A DNA stretch of 7,822 nt from Candidatus Spyradenecus faecavium (lineage in GTDB: Bacteria; Verrucomicrobiota; Kiritimatiellia; RFP12; DVOR01). Every line of letters starts with the position of its first letter. The stretch's first letter is position 1. Under the pieces are notes generated by a model. The model saw only the letters and a list, made by a program, of their open reading frames with translations, was not told the origin of the DNA and did no database searches. The stretch spans positions 1 to 7,822 of the forward strand of contig DVOR01000161.1 of assembly GCA_018713405.1 (NCBI GenBank), read 5' to 3'. Shown here in pieces: positions 1 through 6,353 of this stretch. The translations under genes were made by a program, and so were the position numbers.

Positions 1-1
1 C

Positions 2-277
2 TCCTCCGCCGTGCGCCTGACCCACCTGCCCTCCGGCCTCTTGGTCAAGGTGCAGGCCTCCCGCTCCCGCGAGGACAACCGCTGGCTCGCCCGCCGCGCC
101 CTCGCCGAGCGCATCCTGGAGATCCGCGACGGCGAACGCTCCGCCCGACAACAGGAGCGCGAGAAGATCCGCCGCCAGAAACGCCGCCGCTCCCGCCGCC
201 AAAAGGCGCGCATGCTCGACGACAAATCCAAACACGCCGCCAAAAAGGCCGCCCGCCGCCCCGTCTCCCCGGATTGA
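2..277 (+). CDS. Class I peptide chain release factor-like protein, 3' end (5' part off the window)
   Basis: The reading frame is open to the left edge and ends with TGA at 275-277. The GTG at 11 is an internal valine, not a start. The visible part begins SSAVRLTHLPSGLLVKVQAS, which is the segment that directly follows the GGQ loop in class I release factors (compare SAVRITHIPTGIVVQCQ in RF2). The catalytic GGQ itself must lie upstream. Where RF1/RF2 have RSQHKNK this protein has SRSREDN. It ends in a strongly basic tail rich in R and K over roughly the last 45 residues. A short RF-1 domain plus a basic tail is typical of ribosome-rescue factors of the ArfB/ICT1 and C12orf65-like group, in which the tail enters the empty mRNA channel. 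The likely role is hydrolysis of peptidyl-tRNA on stalled ribosomes. Codons are mostly C-ending, as in argG. The family is secure; rescue rather than normal termination is inference. Confidence 0.8.
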   Translation, partial: SSAVRLTHLPSGLLVKVQASRSREDNRWLARRALAERILEIRDGERSARQQEREKIRRQKRRRSRRQKARMLDDKSKHAAKKAARRPVSPD

Positions 278-317
278 CCCCGCGCCGCAAGGAAACCCTC
301 GGATTGGGGCGAATAAA

Positions 318-337
318 GGGCGTGCCGGCGCACGCCC
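318..337. repeat. Perfect hairpin, 8-bp stem, 4-base loop
   Basis: GGGCGTGC (318-325) pairs perfectly with GCACGCCC (330-337) around loop CGGC. It lies 40 bases after the release-factor-like stop codon and is followed by TCCTATTTG. That is only moderately T-rich, so a terminator for the upstream gene is possible but weak. Confidence 0.6.
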
Positions 338-369
338 TCCTATTTGTCCTATTGGTCCTATTTGTCCTA
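338..369. repeat. 9-base tandem repeat, about 3.5 copies
   Basis: The units are TCCTATTTG (338-346), TCCTATTGG (347-355), TCCTATTTG (356-364) and the partial unit TCCTA (365-369). Copies 1 and 3 are identical and copy 2 differs at one base. The array is non-coding and sits between two GC-rich hairpins in a convergent intergenic region. The unit length is a multiple of three, but no gene reads through it. Confidence 0.85.
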
Positions 370-394
370 CCGCACCGCCTGGCACTTCCAATTA

Positions 395-415
395 GGCACG
401 TCCATCGGACGTGCC
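395..415. repeat. Perfect hairpin, 9-bp stem, 3-base loop
   Basis: GGCACGTCC (395-403) pairs with GGACGTGCC (407-415) around ATC. There is no T-run on either side, so this is not a standard intrinsic terminator. It is one of four hairpins in the space between the convergent release-factor-like gene and thiC. Confidence 0.7.
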
Positions 416-423
416 ATGCGGGT

Positions 424-445
424 GCAGGGGGTGCCCACCCCCTGC
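424..445. repeat. Near-perfect GC-rich palindrome, up to 10-bp stem
   Basis: GCAGGGGGTG (424-433) pairs with CACCCCCTGC (436-445) with CC between them. In a folded strand the innermost pair would open to give a 9-bp stem. It is followed one base later by the next hairpin. Confidence 0.7.
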
Positions 446-446
446 C

Positions 447-473
447 GGGGCGTGGGGTAGCGCCCCACACCCC
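447..473. repeat. Interrupted GC-rich hairpin
   Basis: GTGGGG (452-457) pairs with CCCCAC (463-468) around loop TAGCG. After one mismatch, GGGG (447-450) pairs with CCCC (470-473). On the minus strand this is the first strong hairpin after thiC, so it may help end or protect the thiC transcript. No T-tract is present. Confidence 0.6.
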
Positions 474-521
474 TCTAATCAGCCAATCGCTCTTTACCCT
501 TTACGGTTGCGCGGGCCGCGC

Positions 522-1838
522 TCAGAGGCCCTGGCGCATGCGCTTGGTGGTGCGGACGGCGCAGAAGGCCTTGCCGCACATGGAGCAGTGGTCATCGTTG
601 GCCTCGACGCCGGTCTCGGCGCGGGTGCGGAGCCAGCGTTCGCGGGCGGCGCACGGGTCGATGGCCAGCTCGAACTGCGCGTTCCAGTCGAAGTCGTAGC
701 GCGCCTGGGCCATCTTGTCATCGCGCTCACGCGCCCCGGGCAGGCCGCGCGCCACGTCGCCGGCGTGCGCGGCGATGAGGTAGGCCACGCACCCCTGGTG
801 CACCTCCTTCGCGTCGGGCAGGCCCAGGTGCTCGGCGGGCGTCACGTAGCACAGCAGGCTCGCGCCGTAGGTCGCCGCCGCGGTGGCCCCGATGGCCGAG
901 ACGATGTGGTCGTAGGCCGGGGCGATGTCCGTGACGACGGGCCCGAGCACGTAGAACGGCGCGCCGTCGCACAGCTCCTGCTCGCGCTCCATGTTCATCC
1001 GGACCTCGTTGAAGGGGATGTGGCCCGGCCCCTCCACCATCGCCTGCACGCCGCGCTCGCGGCACCGGCGCACCAGCTCGCCCAGCACGGAGAGCTCGGC
1101 GAACTGCGCCGCGTCGCTCGCGTCGGCCAGGCAGCCGGGGCGGAGCCCGTCGCCGAGGGAGACGGTCACGTCGTGCTCGGCGAGGATGTCCATCACCTCG
1201 TCCCAATGGGTGTAGAGCGGGTTCTCGGCGTCGTGGCTGCGCATCCACTCGGCCATGATGGCGCCGCCACGCGAGACGATGCCCATCTTGCGGCCGTCGG
1301 TGAGCGGCAGGTGCTTGCGCAGCAGCCCCGCGTGCAGCGTCATGAAGTCGACGCCCTGCTCGGCCTGCTCCCGGATCACCTGCAGGAGATACGCCGGGTC
1401 CATCACCGGGATGTCGCCGTCCAGGCGCGAGATCGTCTCATAGATCGGCACCGTCCCCAGCGGCGCGGGCGAATGGTCCAGCATGCCCTGGCGGATGTCC
1501 CGCAGCTCGGCGCGGATCTCCTCCGCCCCCTTGCCCGTGCCCACCGAGAGGTCCATGACGAACTGCGCGCCCGCGTCGAGCGCCACCTGCAGCTTCACCA
1601 GCTCGTCCCCCTTGCCCGAACGCGTGGGCGAGCGCCCCAGGTTCGCGTTGATCTTGGTGGAGAAGAGGCGGCCCACGCCCGTCGGCTTCACGCCCTGGTG
1701 CGCGGGGTTGAGGGGAATCACGGCATGGCCCGCGGCGACGGCCTCGCGCACGGCCTCGGGCGTCACGCGCTCCTCGGCGGCGACGGCGCGCATGGCCTCG
1801 GTGACGATTCCTTGACGGGCGGCTTGCAGTTGTGTCAT
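522..1838 (-). CDS. thiC: Phosphomethylpyrimidine synthase ThiC (HMP-P synthase), short form
   Basis: This radical-SAM enzyme converts 5-aminoimidazole ribotide to 4-amino-5-hydroxymethyl-2-methylpyrimidine phosphate, the pyrimidine half of thiamine, in the cytoplasm. The 438-residue product carries the family hallmarks: KINANLG (62-68), VSRGGA (188-193), EGPGH (269-273), a conserved stretch LGPVVTDIAPAYDHI (298-312), and a C-terminal CX2CX4C cluster motif (C418, C421, C426) that binds the 4Fe-4S cluster. It lacks the extra N-terminal region of the roughly 630-residue enterobacterial and plant-type enzymes and matches the shorter bacterial and archaeal form. The frame is open upstream to 1931, but ATG at 1838 is chosen because GAAAGGA lies five bases before it and because the family N-terminus aligns there. 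It diverges from argG. No other thiamine gene and no TPP riboswitch are seen beside it. Confidence 0.96.
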   Translation of the reverse strand: MTQLQAARQGIVTEAMRAVAAEERVTPEAVREAVAAGHAVIPLNPAHQGVKPTGVGRLFSTKINANLGRSPTRSGKGDELVKLQVALDAGAQFVMDLSVGTGKGAEEIRAELRDIRQGMLDHSPAPLGTVPIYETISRLDGDIPVMDPAYLLQVIREQAEQGVDFMTLHAGLLRKHLPLTDGRKMGIVSRGGAIMAEWMRSHDAENPLYTHWDEVMDILAEHDVTVSLGDGLRPGCLADASDAAQFAELSVLGELVRRCRERGVQAMVEGPGHIPFNEVRMNMEREQELCDGAPFYVLGPVVTDIAPAYDHIVSAIGATAAATYGASLLCYVTPAEHLGLPDAKEVHQGCVAYLIAAHAGDVARGLPGARERDDKMAQARYDFDWNAQFELAIDPCAARERWLRTRAETGVEANDDHCSMCGKAFCAVRTTKRMRQGL

Positions 1839-1843
1839 GGCTG

Positions 1844-1850
1844 TCCTTTC
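1844..1850 (-). promoter_or_regulatory. Ribosome binding site of thiC
   Basis: GAAAGGA on the minus strand lies five bases before ATG at 1838. This fixes the thiC start against the in-frame open stretch that runs up to 1931, whose upstream portion also contains the predicted promoter. Confidence 0.7.
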
Positions 1851-1866
1851 TTCGCTGAACGCGCAT

Positions 1867-1875
1867 AGTATAGCA
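1867..1875 (-). promoter_or_regulatory. Extended -10 promoter of thiC (predicted)
   Basis: Read on the minus strand, TGC precedes TATACT (1872 down to 1867), giving an extended -10 element. I find no good -35 hexamer at the usual distance. Transcription would begin near 1860, leaving a leader of only about 20 bases before the thiC ATG. Confidence 0.55.
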
Positions 1876-1879
1876 AATG

Positions 1880-1888
1880 TGGTATACT
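1880..1888 (+). promoter_or_regulatory. Extended -10 promoter of argG (predicted)
   Basis: TGG (1880-1882) precedes TATACT (1883-1888), again an extended -10 element without a convincing -35 at 17 bases. Transcription would start near 1895, with a leader of about 30 bases. Its mirror image on the other strand lies only a few bases away, so the two polymerases would compete for overlapping DNA. Confidence 0.55.
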
Positions 1889-1911
1889 GTGCGGCGATTT
1901 CAACCCCGAAC

Positions 1912-1915
1912 GGAG
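1912..1915 (+). promoter_or_regulatory. Ribosome binding site of argG
   Basis: GGAG lies nine bases before ATG at 1925. It is too close to the in-frame TTG at 1919 (3 bases) and rather far from the next ATG at 1931 (15 bases), so it supports 1925 as the start. Confidence 0.6.
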
Positions 1916-1924
1916 TGATTGACA

Positions 1925-3166
1925 ATGGCAATGGTTTTGGAAGACCTCAAGGGCATGGTCGCCGGGACGTGCGTCTCCGGCGGTCTCGATTCGCGCACCA
2001 TCGCGAAAGTGATGATGGAAGCCGGCGTGAAGGTGATCGGCTTCACCGGCGGCATCGGCCAGCCCGACGAAAAGGACATCAACGACGTGGCCAAGCGCAT
2101 GGCCCCCACCGGCATCGAGACCGTCATCGTCGACCTGCGCGACGAAATGGCCGACGCCTGCCTCGAGGCCGTCAAGTGCCAGGCCATGTACGACGGCGGC
2201 TACTGGAACTCCACCGGCATCGGCCGCGCCGTCACCATCAAGGGCCTCATCCCCGAGATGAAGAAGCGCGGCGTCCAGGTCCTCGTCCACGGCGCCACCG
2301 GCCGCGGCAACGACCAGATGCGCATCGAGCGCTACACCAACGTCTTCGCCCCCGAGATGAAGGTCTACTCCCCCTGGCGCGACGCCGGCCTCCTCAAGAA
2401 GTTCCCCGGCCGCACCCAGATGGTCGACTACCTCGCCCAATTCGGCATCGTCGCCTTCGCCGGCGGCAAGAAGAAATACTCCACCGACGCCAACATGGCC
2501 GGCCTCTCCCACGAAGCCGAGGACCTCGAGAGCATGGAAACCTCCATGACCATCGTCGAGCCCACCATGGGCGTCTGGCCCTGGCAGGCCCCCGACAAGC
2601 CCGAGCAGGTCGCCATCCGCTTCTCCAAGGGCCGCCCCGTCCAGATCAACGGCAAGGACGTCACCCCCCTCGAAGCCATGATGCTCGCCAACGAGATCGG
2701 CGGCCGCAACGGCATCGGCATGAAGCACGCCCTCGAAAACCGCATCATCGGCACCAAGAGCCGCGGCGTCTACGAGGCCCCCGGCATGGAGCTCCTCGGC
2801 TCCGCCATCCGCTACGTCTACCAGGCCACGATGGACCGCCGCGCCACCCTCTTCTTCATGCAGCTCTCCAAGCTCATCTCCGACCAGATCTACGACGGCC
2901 GCTACTACGACCCCACCACCGTCGCCGCCCGCAACGCCGTCGACACCCTCGCGCAGTACGCCGACGGCACCGTCAAGCTCAGCCTCTACAAGGGCAACGT
3001 CCTCTTCGACGCCCTCACCGACTGCCCCCACACCATCTACAACGAAGCCGACTCCTCCATGGAGGCCTCCGACGGCGTCAACCCCGTCTCCTCCCAAGGC
3101 TTCGCCGAGATCCAGTCCGTCGAGGCCCGCATGCTCGCCCTCTCCGGCCAAATCGCCGGCAAGTGA
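1925..3166 (+). CDS. argG: Argininosuccinate synthase
   Basis: This cytoplasmic enzyme joins citrulline and aspartate with ATP to give argininosuccinate, the penultimate step of arginine synthesis. The 413-residue product has the N-type ATP pyrophosphatase loop SGGLDS (18-23), HGATGRGNDQMRIE (122-135), FAPEMKVYSPWRD (141-153), NEIGGRNGIG (256-265), ENRIIGTKSRGVYEAP (271-286) and LYKGNVL (354-360). All are in the family order and span the full usual length. It is a divergent member. Most ArgG proteins have SGGLDTS where this has SGGLDSR, and the usual SIDENLWG segment reads STDANMAG (186-193). The ATG at 1925 is preferred on RBS spacing. Codons end mostly in C, more so than in thiC. It is followed by a strong terminator and is likely transcribed alone. 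No argH or other arginine gene is in view. A changed substrate in this subfamily cannot be excluded. Confidence 0.93.
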   Translation: MAMVLEDLKGMVAGTCVSGGLDSRTIAKVMMEAGVKVIGFTGGIGQPDEKDINDVAKRMAPTGIETVIVDLRDEMADACLEAVKCQAMYDGGYWNSTGIGRAVTIKGLIPEMKKRGVQVLVHGATGRGNDQMRIERYTNVFAPEMKVYSPWRDAGLLKKFPGRTQMVDYLAQFGIVAFAGGKKKYSTDANMAGLSHEAEDLESMETSMTIVEPTMGVWPWQAPDKPEQVAIRFSKGRPVQINGKDVTPLEAMMLANEIGGRNGIGMKHALENRIIGTKSRGVYEAPGMELLGSAIRYVYQATMDRRATLFFMQLSKLISDQIYDGRYYDPTTVAARNAVDTLAQYADGTVKLSLYKGNVLFDALTDCPHTIYNEADSSMEASDGVNPVSSQGFAEIQSVEARMLALSGQIAGK

Positions 3167-3179
3167 GTCTGCCCCACGA

Positions 3180-3220
3180 CGCAAAAAGCCCCGAGCCCCC
3201 CGGCCCGGGGCCTTTTTGCG
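3180..3220 (+). terminator. Rho-independent terminator of argG, probably bidirectional
   Basis: CGCAAAAAGCCCCG (3180-3193) pairs with CGGGGCCTTTTTGCG (3206-3220), with one bulged base and a 12-base loop. The GC-rich stem runs straight into CTTTTT on the plus strand, 13 bases after the argG stop. The left arm AAAAAG gives the same CTTTTT pattern on the minus strand, so transcripts of the hsd operon that run past 3425 could also end here. Confidence 0.88.
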
Positions 3221-3270
3221 CACCGCCCACCTCCTCACCGGACACGGCGGGCCTTCAGACGCCCTCTCCG

Positions 3271-3295
3271 GGGTGTGCCGCTCAGCGGCACACCC
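3271..3295. repeat. Near-perfect palindrome, 12-bp arms with a single central base
   Basis: GGGTGTGCCGCT (3271-3282) is the exact reverse complement of AGCGGCACACCC (3284-3295), separated by one C. It is non-coding and has no T-tract. It could be an extra transcript-end hairpin, a protein-binding site or part of a dispersed repeat. Confidence 0.75.
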
Positions 3296-3308
3296 GCGCT
3301 CAGCTGTA

Positions 3309-3414
3309 GTGTCCGGGGGAAAAGAAGGGAACCGCAAAGACGCCAACGGAGGCGCGATGGAACCCGCAGGGTTTCCACGCCAAGCGTCTTCGCGGAAAAA
3401 CTTTCCCCGGACAC
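3309..3414. repeat. Long nested imperfect palindrome (dispersed-repeat or MITE-like)
   Basis: The outer arms GTGTCCGGGG (3309-3318) and CCCCGGACAC (3405-3414) match exactly. Further in, CCGCAAAGACGC (3332-3343) pairs with GCGTCTTCGCGG (3384-3395) with one mismatch. The centre folds as GGCG (3351-3354) with CGCC (3378-3381) around TGGAACCC (3358-3365) and GGGTTTCCA (3369-3377), loop GCA. The whole non-coding stretch can therefore form one hairpin of about 106 bases. It ends 10 bases before the hsdR stop. No transposase is present, so if it is mobile it is a non-autonomous element. Confidence 0.7.
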
Positions 3415-3424
3415 CTCCGGGCGC

Positions 3425-6352
3425 TCAGGAGGCCTGCACGGGCGAGCGATAGGTGAGCGTGAAGACCATCTCGGCAAGCCAGCGCTGGAAGTCCGGGTTC
3501 TCGAAGAACTGCTTGTAGAGTTCCATGTTGTCCCCCACCATTTGGGTGATGACGTCGGACAAGGCCCGTTTGCTTTCGACGAGCGCATTCTGGCGGTCAT
3601 TGTTGCGGATGGCGTTCTGATACGCCGTGTCCTTCGCGACCCGCTCCGGGAGGTGCTTGATTTGGCCAATCACGTAGTCCTGGTCTTTCCACTGGATGTT
3701 CCCGAAGTGCTCGTTGAAGGACGCGATGATGGCGGACAGCGGGTCCAGCTCCGGCTCGTGGACATGGCCGCCCCCGCCCACGGGAATCGGGTCGATTTCC
3801 GCGTCCTTGTCCGCCAATTCCAAGGCGCGCTCTTCGAGCACGGCGGTGCGGTAGCTCTCCAAATCGACGGCCTGCAGCAACCCCTCCGTCAAGTCCTCCC
3901 CCTTGGGCGACGGCAACTTTCCGATGAGCAGCCGCAGAAAGATGGCGAGCACCTCCCAGTCCTTGTTGAGATAGGGCAGAATCGCCCCTAGGAAGTCATA
4001 CAGCCGCACAAAGGTCTTGGCCCCGCCCTTGAACTTGACCTGCTCATCCTCCGTCAGTGCCCGGTAGCGTTCCACGCAGGCATCGAGCATCGGGTCCAGC
4101 TCCTCCCGCGGCGCCTCCTCCAGGAACCGCCGCACGAACCGCCGCACGTCCTCCATCTCATAGACCTGCGTCCGTTCCAACGCGTCCGCCAGGTCGTTCA
4201 GCTTGTTGGGGTTCGTCTCCCCCACCAACAGCGTCGTCTTGTAATAGCGCTCAAAGGCCTGCTGGATGTCCCCCGCGTCGTTGGCGAAGTCCATCACGCA
4301 GGTATCCTTCTTCTTGGGGTGGCACCGGTTCAACCGCGACAACGTCTGCACCGCCTTCACGTCGCTCAGCCGCTTGTCCACATACATCGTGTGGAGCAAC
4401 GGTTCGTCGAACCCCGTCTGGAACATATCCGCCACCACCAGGATGCGATAGGGCGACTCCTTGAACCGCGCGGGAATCTGCGTGTCCGGGAATCCATTCA
4501 ACCCGGCGGAGGTCACCTTCTCCCCGGTCTCCTTGTCGTGGTATTCCCCGGTGAAAGCAATGAGCGCCTGATGGGGGCTGCCACGCTCCTCCAGGCATCG
4601 CTTGATGGCCCGCCACGTCTCCACGCACCGCGTGATGTTCATCGTCACCACCATCGCGCGGGCCTCCCCGCCGATTTTCCGCACCGTCTTCTCCAGGAAG
4701 TGGTCGACCATGATGCCGGCCTTGATCGCGATGGCGTGCTTGTTCCCCTCCACGAACGACCGCAACAGCTTCTGCGCGTGGCTCCCGTCAAACTCCGGGT
4801 CGTCCGCGACCGTCTTCCGCAGCCGGTAATAGCTCTCCACCGTCGTGTAATGCGCCAACACGTCCAGGATGAACCCCTCCTCGATGGCCTGACGCATGGT
4901 GTAGACATGGAAGGGGCGGAACCGCCGCACGCCGTCCTCCGCATACGCCTCCCCGAACGCCTCCAGCGTCTTGTTCTTCGGCGTCGCCGTGAAGGCGAAA
5001 TAGCTCGTGTTCCCCGCGAACCGCCGTTTCGCCATCAAGCGGTCGATCATGTCCTCCGCGTCCTCGCCCTTGCAGATGCCCCCGGCGAGGGTCTGGTTCA
5101 TGGTCGCCGCGTACTGCCCGCTCTGGCTCGAGTGCGCCTCGTCGATGATGACCGCGAACCGCTTGTCCTTCGCGACCGAGTTCAGCGTCCCCACGACGTG
5201 TGGGAACTTCTCCACCGTCGTCACGATCAAGCGCTTCCCCTCCTCGATGAAGCGCCGCAGGTCGCCCGAGTGCTCCGCCCACCCCAAGGTGCTCTGCTCC
5301 TGCAAGAACTGCCGGATCGTCCCCCGCAGTTGCCGGTCCAGGTTCCGCCGGTCCGTCACCACAAAGACGGAGTTCAGCAACGGCCTCCCGTCCGCCCCCT
5401 GCAGCTCAATCAACTGGTGCGCCAACCACGCGATGGAGTTCGACTTCCCGCTCCCCGCGCTGTGCTGGATCAGATAACGCCGCCCCACCCCATGCACGCG
5501 CACGTCCGCCAAGAGCCTCCGCACCGCGTCCAGCTGATGGTAGCGCGGGAAGATCAGCCGTTCCTGCTTTCCCGAGCCCGTTACCTGCGCATAACGCTCC
5601 ACGATTAATCCCAACGTCTCCTTCGTCAGGATGTCCTTCCACAGATAATCCGTCCCCAGTCCCTCCGGGTTCACGGGATTCCCCGCCCCGCCGCGCCCGT
5701 TCCCCTTGTCGAAGGGCAGAAAGACGCTTGCCTCCCCCGCCAACCGCGTGCAGAAACGCACGTTCCGGTCGTCCACCGCGACATGCACCAGGCACCGCTT
5801 GAAGGCGAAGAGCCGCTCGCGCGGATCACGGTCGTGCCGATACTGCCGCACCGCGTCCTCCGCACACTGCTTCGTCAGCCGGTTCTTCAATTCCAAGGTC
5901 GCCACCGGCAACCCGTTGATGAAGAGGCAAAGGTCCAGCGCCAACCCCTCGTCCACCTCGGAATACCGCAACTGCCGCGTCACGCTGAACAGGTTCTGCG
6001 CGTGCAACGCCGCCGCCTGCGCGTTCCCCGCGCTCGGCGTCTGCCAAAAGAGCGTCAACGCCTCCGCCCGTTCCTTCACCCCGTTCCGCAACACATCCAC
6101 CACCCCTCGCTTCGCCACTTCCCGCGACACCCGCTCCAACAGTTGCCGCTGCTCCCGCCCCGGCTTGTCCGCCCCCAACCGCGCCAAGGCCGCCCCCTGC
6201 GTCGACTCCAGAAAGCGCAACAGCCGCGTCGTGTCCAGCGCCAGTCCCCGGTCATAGTCCGCGTTCGTCCCCTCCTCGTAGCCGTTCTGCCCCACCAGCC
6301 ACGACACGAACGTCGTCTCCAGACCCTTCTCCGAAACATCCGTCCCAATCAT
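3425..6352 (-). CDS. hsdR: Type I restriction enzyme, R (endonuclease and translocase) subunit
   Basis: HsdR gives the type I complex its ATP-driven DNA translocation and cleavage of unmethylated DNA. The 975-residue product shows an N-terminal HsdR_N nuclease domain with PD-(D/E)XK-type residues D140 and ELK (154-156). A superfamily 2 helicase core follows: Walker A AGSGKS (299-304), DEAH (404-407), TATP (455-458), motif V region QTGFDE (645-650) and motif VI QTLSRLNR (669-676). A helical C-terminal part for complex assembly extends to the end. All motifs are intact and the length is normal. ATG at 6352 sits one base after the hsdS stop and has AAGGAGG six bases upstream, inside the end of hsdS, which points to coupled translation. 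The first 50 codons are mostly G-ending (34 by hand count), unlike the C-ending hsdM end. The 3' half is less skewed. Confidence 0.97.
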   Translation of the reverse strand: MIGTDVSEKGLETTFVSWLVGQNGYEEGTNADYDRGLALDTTRLLRFLESTQGAALARLGADKPGREQRQLLERVSREVAKRGVVDVLRNGVKERAEALTLFWQTPSAGNAQAAALHAQNLFSVTRQLRYSEVDEGLALDLCLFINGLPVATLELKNRLTKQCAEDAVRQYRHDRDPRERLFAFKRCLVHVAVDDRNVRFCTRLAGEASVFLPFDKGNGRGGAGNPVNPEGLGTDYLWKDILTKETLGLIVERYAQVTGSGKQERLIFPRYHQLDAVRRLLADVRVHGVGRRYLIQHSAGSGKSNSIAWLAHQLIELQGADGRPLLNSVFVVTDRRNLDRQLRGTIRQFLQEQSTLGWAEHSGDLRRFIEEGKRLIVTTVEKFPHVVGTLNSVAKDKRFAVIIDEAHSSQSGQYAATMNQTLAGGICKGEDAEDMIDRLMAKRRFAGNTSYFAFTATPKNKTLEAFGEAYAEDGVRRFRPFHVYTMRQAIEEGFILDVLAHYTTVESYYRLRKTVADDPEFDGSHAQKLLRSFVEGNKHAIAIKAGIMVDHFLEKTVRKIGGEARAMVVTMNITRCVETWRAIKRCLEERGSPHQALIAFTGEYHDKETGEKVTSAGLNGFPDTQIPARFKESPYRILVVADMFQTGFDEPLLHTMYVDKRLSDVKAVQTLSRLNRCHPKKKDTCVMDFANDAGDIQQAFERYYKTTLLVGETNPNKLNDLADALERTQVYEMEDVRRFVRRFLEEAPREELDPMLDACVERYRALTEDEQVKFKGGAKTFVRLYDFLGAILPYLNKDWEVLAIFLRLLIGKLPSPKGEDLTEGLLQAVDLESYRTAVLEERALELADKDAEIDPIPVGGGGHVHEPELDPLSAIIASFNEHFGNIQWKDQDYVIGQIKHLPERVAKDTAYQNAIRNNDRQNALVESKRALSDVITQMVGDNMELYKQFFENPDFQRWLAEMVFTLTYRSPVQAS

Positions 6353-6353
6353 C

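Noticed and set aside
338..369. Possible CRISPR array
   Set aside because: The unit is nine bases and directly tandem, with no spacers and no cas genes nearby.
411..1868. Plus-strand open frame of 485 codons over thiC
   Set aside because: It is an antisense shadow of a secure thiC, rich in H, R, A and V, with no family motif.
1835..3346. Long minus-strand open frame (503 codons) antisense to argG, plus a 490-codon plus-strand frame at 1837-3309
   Set aside because: Both are shadows of argG. Strong C-ending codon bias removes stops in other frames, and the products are low-complexity (G, V, D, H or R, P, H rich) with no recognisable motif.
3296..3428. GCGCTCAG direct repeats as a proven target-site duplication around the nested palindrome
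   Set aside because: The repeats are 5 and 6 bases away from the palindrome ends, the second overlaps the hsdR stop codon, and an 8-base GC-rich match can occur by chance. It is kept only as a weak hint.
4319..5608. Plus-strand open frame of 429 codons over hsdR
   Set aside because: It is an antisense shadow inside a gene whose helicase motifs are all intact. The product is R, H, P and L rich without domain signs.
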